From Bacillota bacterium (GTDB taxonomy: Bacteria; Bacillota; Clostridia; Lachnospirales; Lachnospiraceae): DNA of 64,000 nucleotides. Both the position numbers and the translations under genes were made by a program. Below, one piece after another: positions 8,762 to 16,600 of this stretch. The notes below the pieces were generated by a model. That model ran no database searches and had not been told where the DNA came from. It worked only from the letters and a program-made list of their open reading frames with translations. The stretch covers positions 186,001 to 250,000 of the forward strand of contig JAEWJZ010000001.1 of the NCBI GenBank assembly GCA_023386315.1, in the 5' to 3' direction. Within the stretch, counting starts at the first letter, position 1. Every line of letters begins with the position of its first letter.

Positions 8762-9012
8762 TTCTCTTTCTGATTCAAAATGTTGCGAAGATATTGATCC
8801 TAATGTGGGTATCAATTCCGGAAGGTCTGACCGCGAAACATATTCCCGTAGGCTTAACTGCCCACTACAAATCACAGAAGCGATTGAGAAAACCGGTAAG
8901 CAGATTGATCACGAACATTTTTGTATACACAAACGAACGTTATTGTGAACCTTTAAACCGTGGTAAAAAGGTTATTATTGATTATATACTGCCAATCATA
9001 GAAAACAATTAA
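8762..9012 (+). pseudogene. Broken copy of AraC/GyrI-type regulator C-terminus
   Basis: The sequence follows the last half of the intact regulator at 14320-15234, but with at least three internal deletions. Block one encodes SDSKCCEDIDPN (intact: SDSTCCEDIDPN). Block two encodes PEGLTAKHIPVGL. Block three encodes ITEAIEKTGKQIDHEHF. The last encodes YTNERYCEP to KVIIDYILPIIENN and the stop. An 11-base loss before YTNERYCEP shifts the frame, so blocks lie in different frames. Homology continues a few bases beyond the stop. The N-terminal DNA-binding part is absent. It cannot make a working regulator. Confidence 0.85.
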
Positions 9013-9051
9013 ATATGGTGAAATCATATCTTTAAGTGGCTTTATGAGTAT

Positions 9052-9653
9052 CTATACTATTTCATTAATAGATATATCTATCAGTTGAGAGTTATCTAAA
9101 TATTCACCCAGCATAAATTTCACATCAGACACCTTCAAGAAAAACACATCATCCTCTTTTAAAATATTTTTATTATAGAGATAATCCACGCATCCGCTAA
9201 ACTGTGAAACTTTTGCTGCAACTGTATTAACATATCATTTATTTCATGCCTTAATACGCGGGTCTGCTTATTCAAGTTTTCAATGATATCTTTTTCAATG
9301 TCATAATAATAATCAAATATATATTTAAAATCCCATAATCCTGTGCATTCAATTTCTGAAATGCAGTCTCTTGTATCGTAAAAATCGATTCTATAGCATG
9401 GAGAATGATCCAGGAAGCTTGTATGTAAAAACGATAAATATACCCATTCCAGTATCCCTACCTCGTCGGTATCTTGTAATTTTATGTATTCGCTATAAAT
9501 ATTATTAAGTACTATTTTCAGACTATCAGTAATTTCAGTAATATACAAATCAATTTCCTTATCTATCTTCTCTGAATACCAAAGATAACGATTATCTGCA
9601 ATCCCCTGCAGCTCATTTATAACTTTATTTTTCAAATTTACTTCATTAATCAA
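9052..9653 (-). pseudogene. Unknown protein gene with C-terminal frameshift
   Basis: The main frame encodes 164 residues ending at 9159. It is acidic, rich in Ile, Tyr and Asp, and has no membrane segment. Shortly before that stop, near FHSLADAW, a second frame becomes open and runs on to a TAG at 9052-9054. It reads CVDYLYNKNILKEDDVFFLKV then VSDVKFMLGEYLDNSQ, which has the same composition and looks like the original C-terminus. I infer a one-base frameshift around 9205-9225. The start is a TTG with GGAGG 11 bases upstream. I do not recognise the family; size and setting would suit an immunity-type or other small cytoplasmic protein, but that is guesswork. Confidence 0.55.
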
Positions 9654-9684
9654 TTATTAAGATTCCTCCTTTTAATAAGCCAGT

Positions 9685-10239
9685 CTAGATTTGGGCCATT
9701 ACAGTAGCCATTGCAATTCCAATTGCTCCTACGACGACGTCTCCAAATCGCAATAAAAAGGAAAAAACAATTGCACTCCATAGAGAAGCCCCTTTACATT
9801 CTACAGAATTCGCCAACTTTTGAATTATACTCCGTTTTTTCCCATCTTCCCAATGAGAAGCATCTATTCTCTTTTTTATCTTCCACCAATAGATGGAATC
9901 AGCCATTTTTCCTATTATCAGAAATTTTACAATCCAAAGTAAAAATAACAACAGTCCGGCAGATTCCTTGGTATATATTATATTTGCTAAAATTAACATA
10001 TTAATAATAAACGAAGCAAATAATGTAATTACAGAAGAAATGAACCATAATAAGAATCCTTCTATCCACATCATTCGATAAGCAAACCATGTTGGACCAA
10101 AAAATGCAGCGGCTCCATTAAATTTTTTCTTTCTATCCATTTGTCTGAATCTATTTAAGTACTCTTCTTGATTTTTTTCCAGATATTCTCTTATCTCTGA
10201 TATTGAATATCCGCCTATCTGGTTTTCATCATAGTCCAT
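9685..10239 (-). CDS. DUF2628 family membrane protein
   Basis: 184 residues. FNGAAAFFGPTWFAYRMMW at about residues 41-59 is the hallmark of DUF2628 proteins, followed by two or three membrane helices (residues ~58-115) and one near the C-terminus (~157-180). Function is unknown; family members are small membrane proteins with a soluble N-terminus. GGAG lies 8 bases before the ATG. The start overlaps the end of the upstream gene by 11 bases, so the two are co-transcribed. Confidence 0.75.
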   Translation of the reverse strand: MDYDENQIGGYSISEIREYLEKNQEEYLNRFRQMDRKKKFNGAAAFFGPTWFAYRMMWIEGFLLWFISSVITLFASFIINMLILANIIYTKESAGLLLFLLWIVKFLIIGKMADSIYWWKIKKRIDASHWEDGKKRSIIQKLANSVECKGASLWSAIVFSFLLRFGDVVVGAIGIAMATVMAQI

Positions 10240-10666
10240 TTTCGTCTCTCCTCACTTCTCCCCATTTTTCTTTTAAATCTGCCTCTGCCTGTTTCAGCTG
10301 TTCCTGAGACCAATTTTCATAATCCAAATCTGTTTGCACAAGATTTTTGTACGCATATATTAACATGTCTTTATACCTGCCAAATGGATCATTAAATCCT
10401 TCGTGCTGCCAAAGATAGTATGCTCTGGCATAACACTTAACCTCTTGCTCAGGTTGTTTTAAGTTTTCATATACCCATGCTAATTCAATATAGATTGAAT
10501 ATGCCAACTCTCGATACGATGAACATTGGACTAAAGCAACACCTAGCGCATTTTCTGTTTTTGCATCACGCTCCATTCCCTGCAATTGTTCTATTACAGA
10601 ATTCAGTACATCTCCATTTTCTTTCAACTGTGTGACCAGGCCCTTTTTCTGGCTGTGCTTCATCAT
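10229..10666 (-). CDS. Unknown helical protein, TPR-like
   Basis: 145 residues, almost wholly helical. The segment AYSIYIELAWVYENLKQPEQ then EVKCYARAYYLWQHEG has the small/large residue spacing of a tetratricopeptide-like hairpin. No catalytic motif is visible. Its first ~33 codons overlap, in another frame, the end of the upstream DUF3592-like gene. The composition of the overlap suits this frame better than the other, so the true start may have been lost or displaced by a deletion. Ribosome site weak. Confidence 0.55.
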   Translation of the reverse strand: MMKHSQKKGLVTQLKENGDVLNSVIEQLQGMERDAKTENALGVALVQCSSYRELAYSIYIELAWVYENLKQPEQEVKCYARAYYLWQHEGFNDPFGRYKDMLIYAYKNLVQTDLDYENWSQEQLKQAEADLKEKWGEVRRDENGL

Positions 10667-10949
10667 ATTTTAATAATACTTTCTTTCCAACCGGAATTTG
10701 TTCTAATGAAGCTTCACCATAAGGATACTCACATTCATAAGTAATGCCATCTACTGTATAACGAAAACTCGGATAATACGTATTAATTCTATTAAGTTTA
10801 TAATAATAATATTCTTCTCTTACACTGATAATTATCCACTCAACTTTTCCTTTGTAATTTTTTGATTTTATCACCATACTTAAAGACACTATTAATATTG
10901 ACACTAAAATAATAAATAGAAAAAATAATATTTCCATTAATTTCACCAT
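10566..10949 (-). CDS. DUF3592-like membrane-anchored protein, probably truncated
   Basis: 127 residues. Residues 5-27 form an N-terminal membrane helix, and the middle has YYPSFRYTVDGITYECEYP and PVGKKVLLKYDEAQPEKG, the pattern of DUF3592 (YxxxYxxxG...YDxxxP). A paralogue at 11031-11432 continues after the equivalent point with a second membrane helix. Here the last ~30 residues are instead an out-of-frame reading of the next gene, rich in Arg and Cys. I infer a deletion that fused the two genes out of frame. ATG at 10949 or 10937 possible. Confidence 0.55.
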   Translation of the reverse strand: MVKLMEILFFLFIILVSILIVSLSMVIKSKNYKGKVEWIIISVREEYYYYKLNRINTYYPSFRYTVDGITYECEYPYGEASLEQIPVGKKVLLKYDEAQPEKGPGHTVERKWRCTEFCNRTIAGNGA

Positions 10950-11030
10950 AATTCCATTTAGTAATATCCCAAGGTAGTTTATACATAAAATATTTTAAAC
11001 AATATGAAAATTATTCATATACACTGTTAT

Positions 11031-11432
11031 TTATAAACCTAAATATTTACCAATTATTATTGCAAGCATAATGATTGACATAATCAATCCAAATATAGCT
11101 TGACCTAACCAGGCGTTTTCCTTACCAGAAACTATAAAATTTTCTGGATTTTTCTTATCATATTGTATAATCACCTTTTCCCCTATATGAATTGCGCTTG
11201 ATGATCCTTCACCAAATGGAAATTCCGATTGATATGTAATACTATTTACTTCATATTGGTAAATAGGATAATATGCATATACTTTATTCAATCTATATTA
11301 ATGATAAGAGTCTTTGATGCTAATTATTTCACCCTCCGTTCTCCCTTCATAATTATGAGCTTTTTTATTAATAAAAAGAGATACTAAAAACAATAATAAA
11401 AAACATAAAAACAAAAAATAAATAATAATCAT
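11031..11432 (-). pseudogene. DUF3592-like gene interrupted by an in-frame stop
   Basis: From the ATG at 11432 the frame encodes 44 residues with an N-terminal membrane helix, hits a TAA at 11298-11300, then continues in the same frame for 88 residues to 11031. Reading through gives SYH-stop-YRLNKVYAYYPIYQ, which lines up with YYYKLNRINTYYPSFR of the neighbouring paralogue, so the stop is an interruption and not a gene boundary. The downstream part has IHIGEKVIIQYDKKNPE and a C-terminal membrane helix. Reinitiation from a TTG at 11291 is possible but has no good ribosome site. Confidence 0.7.
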
Positions 11433-11536
11433 AAAAAATATTCTTCTCTTTCTAAATTAATTACCACATAAAATCACTAAATTCTCCTGTCTTAAACATA
11501 CCATCTTCATATATCTTATAATTTATTGTTGTTTTA

Positions 11537-12327
11537 TTATATGGGTTTACAATTAGGCATATAATCTCCTTCAATATCCCCCATAATATTATACTTACCC
11601 TTAAATTGATATTCTTCACAATATGTTCTAACAGTAACTTTTATTTCACCTACAAAATTCGCATAAGAATTGTATAAAAGATCCTGTATTATACTAAACA
11701 CTGTCGCTGCATTAGAATATTGCGCAAGAGCTGTACCAACTGTTTCATATACTACGTTGCCGACCTTTTTTAGTATTAATGTTTGAATTATGATATATAA
11801 CATTACCAATCGCTTCTATGGAATTCACATTGTCCAAAGTCAAAAAATTTTCTGATTCAATGATATCAGCCACAGATAAAACAATAGTTAAACCGACTCC
11901 AATCCATGCATAAGGACCTGGAATTAAGGTCATTGCGTTAGCTGCTGCTTCCCCATACTTTGCCTGTTTCAAGGCTTCCTTAGCCGGTCGAATCGTAATC
12001 TCCACATGTGGTGCAGGCTTTCTTGCCTTTTCACATTCCTCATCAATGATATAATTAGGCTTTGCTTCTTTTAATCCTGTTGCTATAAAATAATTCCATG
12101 TACAATATTGAATGCTTTAATTTTAGAAAACCGCTGATCACGATCAGAACTTTTTATATAATCCCTATATATACGATCCTCAGCAAACCTAAGCAAATCT
12201 ATAATATTACCCTCTATCTTACTGTTTTTAGATGGTATGTATCTACTAATATTTACCATTATTCGACATTAATTTCAACCCAAGTGCCAAAATTGTACAC
12301 GTTAGCTTCCGAAATTGTACTTTGCAT
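11537..12327 (-). pseudogene. Unknown protein gene split over three reading frames
   Basis: Coding-like sequence runs through three frames. From the ATG at 12327 a first piece encodes about 22 residues, then another frame (12083-12259) encodes ISRYIPSKNSKIEGNIIDLL and FAEDRIYRDYIKSSDRDQRF. A further shift near 12100 leads into YFIATGLKEAKPNYIIDEEC and TLIPGPYAWIGVGLTIVLSV, a hydrophobic, glycine-rich segment. A last shift near 11760 leads to KKVGNVVYETVGTALAQYSN and on to the stop at 11537. Each junction joins segments that make sense as one protein of about 260 residues. Family unknown; the glycine-rich hydrophobic middle followed by a short tail is reminiscent of linker regions in polymorphic toxins, but this is only a resemblance. 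Confidence 0.55.
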
Positions 12328-12415
12328 ATAATTTTAATCTTGTAATTAGGAGTTAAACCCATTTCCCTCTACTGAAAACCCCCATGAGATACATACGGTA
12401 GAATAGACGGATTGT

Positions 12416-12466
12416 ATGTGGAAAGAGCCAACCTTCCATTATAATGAAAGTTGACTCTTTCCACAT
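12416..12466. repeat. Long inverted repeat (20-bp arms)
   Basis: Arms 12416-12435 and 12447-12466 pair at 18 of 20 positions around an 11-base loop. Neither side has a T-run, so it is not a standard intrinsic terminator. It sits between the broken gene above and the 42-bp repeat. It may be a terminator of unusual form or the relic of a small mobile element. Confidence 0.65.
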
Positions 12467-12487
12467 AGTTTCTGAATCTGTAGATCC

Positions 12488-12529
12488 CAGGGCATGTATT
12501 CTTCCGGTCTAAGTTACGTATTGGCATTG
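12488..12529. repeat. 42-bp direct repeat, copy 2
   Basis: It matches 8664-8705 at 39 of 42 positions. It is followed by about 75 bases before the subtilase stop in which I see no gene. The minus strand gives short protein-like runs such as VYHLKDIRAVGVQQMYRMG, broken by stops, so this may be the scrap of a lost gene. Confidence 0.8.
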
Positions 12530-12604
12530 ATGCCCATACGGTACATCTGCTGCACTCCTACGGCTCTGATGTCCTTAAGATGATAGACCGTCATCAGCTC
12601 CTGC

Positions 12605-14119
12605 CTAATCATGCATATGCATTTCATATGCTTTTGAAACAGCTTTAAATGCATTTATTCTCCCATGACCGGTATAATTATCAAAACCTTTAGCGCCAAT
12701 GTCATCTGCAGTATTTCGGATTATTTCTTCGACTTCACTTGCTTTTAGTTCTGGAGCAACGGAAAGCACAAGTGCTGCAACTCCTGCAACATGCGGGGTC
12801 GCTGCAGACGTACCGTTAAAATCTTCTACGTAATTATTAGAACTATAGCCGTCCTTTTTCATAATATCAGTTGTGAAAATATGAACACCCGGGGCTGCTA
12901 CATCAACTTCCGGTCCATAATTACTACCCCACCAATATTCGCCGTCTTTACTTGTCTTACTTTTTCTTTCACCATACTCATTACATGCTGCAACAGTTAT
13001 AACATTATTTAGACTACCAGGAAAAGAAACACTGCCATTATCATTGCCAGCTGCAAAACAAACAACGCAGCCTTTTCCGTTTCGGCCATTTCGTTTGGCA
13101 TAATTTATTGCATTTGTAATTGTTTGGCTGTCTTCTCCGCCTCCCCAGCTGTTACTAAGGACATCCGCCCCTCTGTCCACAGATTTAACAATTCCATCTG
13201 CAATCTTTGCATCATCAGTAACCCATATTCTTTCGGATCCATCCATAACTCCATACGCAATTCTTATTCCCATTATTTTACATTCCGGAGCCACGCCGGC
13301 TATTCCTTTATTATTATTACTTTTTGCGGCCGCTATGCCTGCACAAGCAGTTCCATGCGCATCAGCACTTTTAGGAGTTGGATCATTACGCTTGTAACAT
13401 GCATCATACCCGGTTACCAGTTTATCTGATACATTTAAGTCTTCATGTTTGTAATCCACACCTTCATCAATGATAGCAATAATAATATCTTTACTTCCTT
13501 TCGTTATTTTCCATGCTTCTGAAATAGCGATGTCTTCACCTGCAATTCCTCCAGTTTGTCCAGTATTGTTAAGAGCCCACTGCTTATTTACATATGTATC
13601 ATTACTTATTGCTGCCATAGGCTTTAGCAACCGAACAAAATTAGGTTGTGCATATATTACCTTATCATTTTCATGATAAGTATTTGCCATCTCCAATGCA
13701 CTTACTGCTTTACCGTCTGTGGTTTCCACAAGATAAGAATTCTCCTCCCAATTAATGTTTTCGACAATTTTAACATTATTAGAATCATTAATCTTATTAA
13801 TTTCTTCTCTTGTTACATCTGGTTTAAATTGGATAATAAACTGGTTTGTAAGTATCATAGGTGTTTTATCCTCTGCTTCTAATACCAGAAAATCATCTTC
13901 TTGCTGATTTTTACTTGAAAATGAAGTAGTTTTATAAACTTGATTCTCGCTTATTGTTTCTAAAATAATACCATTTTTCAAATCAGTTATTTTTGAATTC
14001 TGGTTAGAAGTTAAAGATTTGTATTTACTTTCCATATAACCATTATCTTTAAATGCTCTAAATGATTCAGATTTTTTTAAGGGTGTTTTTTTTCCGTTGC
14101 TCCAATAATTTAATTCCAT
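12605..14119 (-). CDS. Subtilisin-like serine protease (S8), leaderless
   Basis: 504 residues with a complete catalytic triad: Asp218 in IAIIDEGVDYKHEDL, His255 in DAHGTACAG and Ser438 in FNGTSAATPHVAG; the oxyanion Asn is near 359 (FAAGNDNG). Residues ~75-165 look like an inhibitor-type propeptide (NQFIIQFKPDVTREEI). There is no signal peptide or membrane segment, so the enzyme is either cytoplasmic or exported by an unusual route. AGGAGG precedes the ATG. It is divergent from the AraC/GyrI regulator, which may control it. Intact, unlike most of its neighbours. Confidence 0.92.
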   Translation of the reverse strand: MELNYWSNGKKTPLKKSESFRAFKDNGYMESKYKSLTSNQNSKITDLKNGIILETISENQVYKTTSFSSKNQQEDDFLVLEAEDKTPMILTNQFIIQFKPDVTREEINKINDSNNVKIVENINWEENSYLVETTDGKAVSALEMANTYHENDKVIYAQPNFVRLLKPMAAISNDTYVNKQWALNNTGQTGGIAGEDIAISEAWKITKGSKDIIIAIIDEGVDYKHEDLNVSDKLVTGYDACYKRNDPTPKSADAHGTACAGIAAAKSNNNKGIAGVAPECKIMGIRIAYGVMDGSERIWVTDDAKIADGIVKSVDRGADVLSNSWGGGEDSQTITNAINYAKRNGRNGKGCVVCFAAGNDNGSVSFPGSLNNVITVAACNEYGERKSKTSKDGEYWWGSNYGPEVDVAAPGVHIFTTDIMKKDGYSSNNYVEDFNGTSAATPHVAGVAALVLSVAPELKASEVEEIIRNTADDIGAKGFDNYTGHGRINAFKAVSKAYEMHMHD

Positions 14120-14142
14120 TATAATTCTCCTCCTATTATTTT

Positions 14143-14160
14143 TTGAATTTGCAAATTCAA
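14143..14160. promoter_or_regulatory. Perfect 18-bp palindrome in subtilase leader
   Basis: TTGAATTTGCAAATTCAA is its own reverse complement and ends 23 bases upstream of the subtilase ATG, just before its ribosome site. It could be an operator or a short RNA hairpin controlling translation. Confidence 0.45.
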
Positions 14161-14197
14161 TAGTAAGAAAGAAGAATTAATCATATTTGTAAACTCG

Positions 14198-14234
14198 AAA
14201 CGTATACTCATTGTAATCCTGTTCATATACGTTT
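14198..14234. promoter_or_regulatory. Inverted-repeat operator candidate over araC-type promoter
   Basis: Two perfect 9-base arms, AAACGTATA (14198-14206) and TATACGTTT (14226-14234), are 19 bases apart and bracket the -35 region of the promoter at 14211-14239. Arm spacing of about 2.7 helical turns would let a dimeric regulator occlude the promoter. Autoregulation by the adjacent AraC-type protein is the simplest reading. Confidence 0.5.
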
Positions 14235-14239
14235 ATAAT
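14211..14239 (+). promoter_or_regulatory. Promoter of AraC/GyrI regulator
   Basis: TTGTAA (14211-14216) and TATAAT (14234-14239) with a 17-base spacer, about 80 bases upstream of the regulator ATG. Confidence 0.65.
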
Positions 14240-14319
14240 GAATATACAAAATCTGTACACACATTGCACAGCAAACCGCGCTTCAATCCCTTATGATAGG
14301 AATTACGGAGGAACGATAT

Positions 14320-15234
14320 ATGAACAGCAGTAAAACTTTTGATGATGTAATACAATACCTTGAAAAAAGCATAATTGACGGTTCTGAAATCGATTATAAC
14401 GAGATATCCAAAATAGCCCTGAGTCCGGCAGCTTTGTTCCAGCGCATATTTATATTCGTATCAGGTATCAGTATTGCCGATTATGTAAGAAAGCGAAGAT
14501 TAACATTAGCTGGATATGATTTGAAAAACAGCGATATTACTGTTTTGGATGCAGCTATAAAGTACGGATTTCACTCCCATTCTGCCTTTTCACGGGCATT
14601 TAAAGAGCACCATGGAATTACGCCATCCGAAGCGAAGTCTGAAACTGCGAAGCTCAATAATTATTTTCCGATTAATTACCTGGAAATGAGATTTATAGGA
14701 GGAAAACGAATCATGGCAGATATGAAAAAGATTATTTACAAAGAAACAAAAGAGCGTCTGATGGTAGGTTTGGGCCGTGAAACATCATTTTTTGAGGCGG
14801 GAAATGTGTGGAGAGAATTTTTTGAAGGGGATACCATTGGTAAACTGGGTTTTCTCTCTGATTCAACATGTTGTGAAGATATCGACCCTAATGCTGGTAT
14901 AGGAATGATGTATGATTTTAAAGATATGAATAATTTTGAATTCATTATTGGGGATTTTCTAAAAACAGATACTGAGATACCGGAAGGTCTGACTGCGAAA
15001 CATGTTCCAGCAGGATTAGCTGCCCATATTCAGATTGAAGGAAGTAATGTTGCAGAAATACTTGATTCCGCATATTTATTAATCACGGAAGCAATTGAGA
15101 AAACTGGTAAGCAAATTGATCACGATCATTTTTACTGGTGTGAAGTATACACTAACGAACGTTATTGTGAGCCTTCAAGCCGGGGCGAAAAGGTTATTAT
15201 TGATTATATACTGCCAGTCGTGGATAACAATTAA
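14320..15234 (+). CDS. AraC-family regulator with GyrI-like effector domain
   Basis: 304 residues. Residues ~25-105 are a pair of AraC helix-turn-helices (KIALSPAALFQRIFIFVSG and VLDAAIKYGFHSHSAFSRAF). Residues ~125-304 form a GyrI/BmrR-type ligand-binding domain, as in Rob and SoxS-like drug sensors, ending KVIIDYILPVVDNN. The open frame starts at 14293, but GGAGG sits 8 bases before the ATG at 14320, which I use. Divergent from the subtilase; a damaged copy of its C-terminal half lies at 8762-9012. Likely ligand unknown. Confidence 0.9.
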   Translation: MNSSKTFDDVIQYLEKSIIDGSEIDYNEISKIALSPAALFQRIFIFVSGISIADYVRKRRLTLAGYDLKNSDITVLDAAIKYGFHSHSAFSRAFKEHHGITPSEAKSETAKLNNYFPINYLEMRFIGGKRIMADMKKIIYKETKERLMVGLGRETSFFEAGNVWREFFEGDTIGKLGFLSDSTCCEDIDPNAGIGMMYDFKDMNNFEFIIGDFLKTDTEIPEGLTAKHVPAGLAAHIQIEGSNVAEILDSAYLLITEAIEKTGKQIDHDHFYWCEVYTNERYCEPSSRGEKVIIDYILPVVDNN

Positions 15235-15253
15235 ATATGGTGAAATAAAAACA

Positions 15254-15299
15254 GGTAAACGGTACCTTAACAGGTTAACCTATCAAGGTACCGTTTACC
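15254..15299 (-). terminator. Intrinsic terminator of his operon
   Basis: A perfect 15-bp stem (15254-15268 with 15285-15299) is followed on the minus strand by TGTTTTTATTT. It lies 11 bases beyond the stop of the last his gene and 20 bases after the convergent regulator. Confidence 0.88.
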
Positions 15300-15310
15300 C
15301 CTAGCGACAT

Positions 15311-16600
15311 CTAACGATTTGCCAGTTCCCTGGTAATATCCTCCCAGGTAACACCTTTCTGTGCCATAAGAACCATCATATGGTAAAGAAAATCAGATAT
15401 CTCATATTTCACTTCTTCGGAATCAGGGTTTTTCGCAGCAATAATAATCTCTGTCGCCTCTTCCCCCAGTTTCTTAAGAATCTTATCAATTCCCTTATCA
15501 AAAAGATAATTGGTATAGGATCCTTCCTTTGGATTTTCCCTTCGATCAAGAATTACTTCAAATACTTCCTCAAACACTTTAAGGGGATTGGAATCCTGAT
15601 ACTCCTTCTTTACCAGTTCCTGATAAAAACAGCTTCTGGCACCTGTGTGACAGGCAGCACCAATCTGATTTACCTTGGCAAGAAGGGTATCATTGTCGCA
15701 ATCCAGAGACAGTGATTTTACATACTGATAATGACCGGAAGTTTCACCTTTTAACCAAAGGCTCTGACGACTTCTGCTGTAATAGGTCATCAGTCCGGTT
15801 TTTAATGTTTTATTAAATGATTCCTCATTCATATATGCAAGCATGAGAACTTCCCCAGTGCGGTAATCCTGGGTAATAACAGGTATCAGGCCATCTCCGT
15901 TTAATTTAAACTCAGAGAATTGTATTGCACTTTCAAAAGTCTCCACTGCAATTCCCTGCATTTTCAGTTCCTGCTTCAGCTCCATACAGCCGGTTTTTCC
16001 ATCTGAAATGTCAATAATTCCCACAATGTTTTCTCTTTTTAAAGCATTTGACAGGAAAAACGGATCATCTCTAAGTCCTGTAACCAAAAATACTTCTTCC
16101 CGTTCAGTAACTGCATCCAGTCCTTCTTCTGTGAGCGAGGTATCTCCTAAGACCATAACAGAGGCTCCCAGCTGTGCATATTCTTCCGTATGAGACAGAT
16201 AGGAAATATCCGGTAAATATGCATAAATTTTATCATCTCCAAACCGGTCGGAGGCTTCCTTCATCATATCCACATTTTCTTCTATACTCACATCGAGAAA
16301 GGCTGCTTTGGCACCGGCATACAGATATTTTTTTACATCTTCCAGACGTTTTACCCTTCCGCCCGCAAGAACAGGAATATCCGACACTCTTCCAATCTCT
16401 TTCATCAGACCGATGGTGCGCTCATGATCTGCTTCCGTTTCTGAATTGTCATAGAGAAACAGCTCATCTGCGCCATTATCTCCGAAAAAACAGGCCAGAG
16501 AAAGAGGGCGCTCCCCGTAACAGTCTGATAAATCATCAAGTCTCCATGCTTTTCCTTCACGTATTCCGAAACCTGCAATTAATTTTTTACACTCCATCAT
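15311..16600 (-). CDS. hisIE: HisF-like domain fused to HisIE (phosphoribosyl-AMP cyclohydrolase / phosphoribosyl-ATP pyrophosphatase)
   Basis: 429 residues, twice the usual HisIE length. Residues ~1-215 resemble HisF ([40 protein letters not shown]), but the first catalytic Asp motif (CLDV in HisF) reads AGFGI, so this half is probably inactive. Residues ~225-325 are HisI, with [18 protein letters not shown] and the zinc ligands in [20 protein letters not shown]. Residues ~335-425 are HisE ([25 protein letters not shown]). HisE and HisI carry out steps 2 and 3 of histidine synthesis. Start: ATGATG at 16600 with GGGAGG 7 bases upstream, overlapping hisA by 14 bases; the open frame extends upstream without support. 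No separate hisF, hisH or hisC is in this operon. Confidence 0.9.
   Translation of the reverse strand: MMECKKLIAGFGIREGKAWRLDDLSDCYGERPLSLACFFGDNGADELFLYDNSETEADHERTIGLMKEIGRVSDIPVLAGGRVKRLEDVKKYLYAGAKAAFLDVSIEENVDMMKEASDRFGDDKIYAYLPDISYLSHTEEYAQLGASVMVLGDTSLTEEGLDAVTEREEVFLVTGLRDDPFFLSNALKRENIVGIIDISDGKTGCMELKQELKMQGIAVETFESAIQFSEFKLNGDGLIPVITQDYRTGEVLMLAYMNEESFNKTLKTGLMTYYSRSRQSLWLKGETSGHYQYVKSLSLDCDNDTLLAKVNQIGAACHTGARSCFYQELVKKEYQDSNPLKVFEEVFEVILDRRENPKEGSYTNYLFDKGIDKILKKLGEEATEIIIAAKNPDSEEVKYEISDFLYHMMVLMAQKGVTWEDITRELANR

Noticed and set aside
8589..9012. Plus-strand frames of 119 and 97 residues
   Set aside because: Both are composites of different frames of the broken regulator copy and unrelated sequence; no ribosome site.
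12098..12331. Plus-strand 77-residue frame
   Set aside because: Opposite to the better-supported split gene at 11537-12327 and of low-complexity composition.
8400..15240. Insertion sequence or integrase in the accessory island
   Set aside because: Despite duplications and decay I found no transposase, integrase, or terminal inverted repeats with target duplications.
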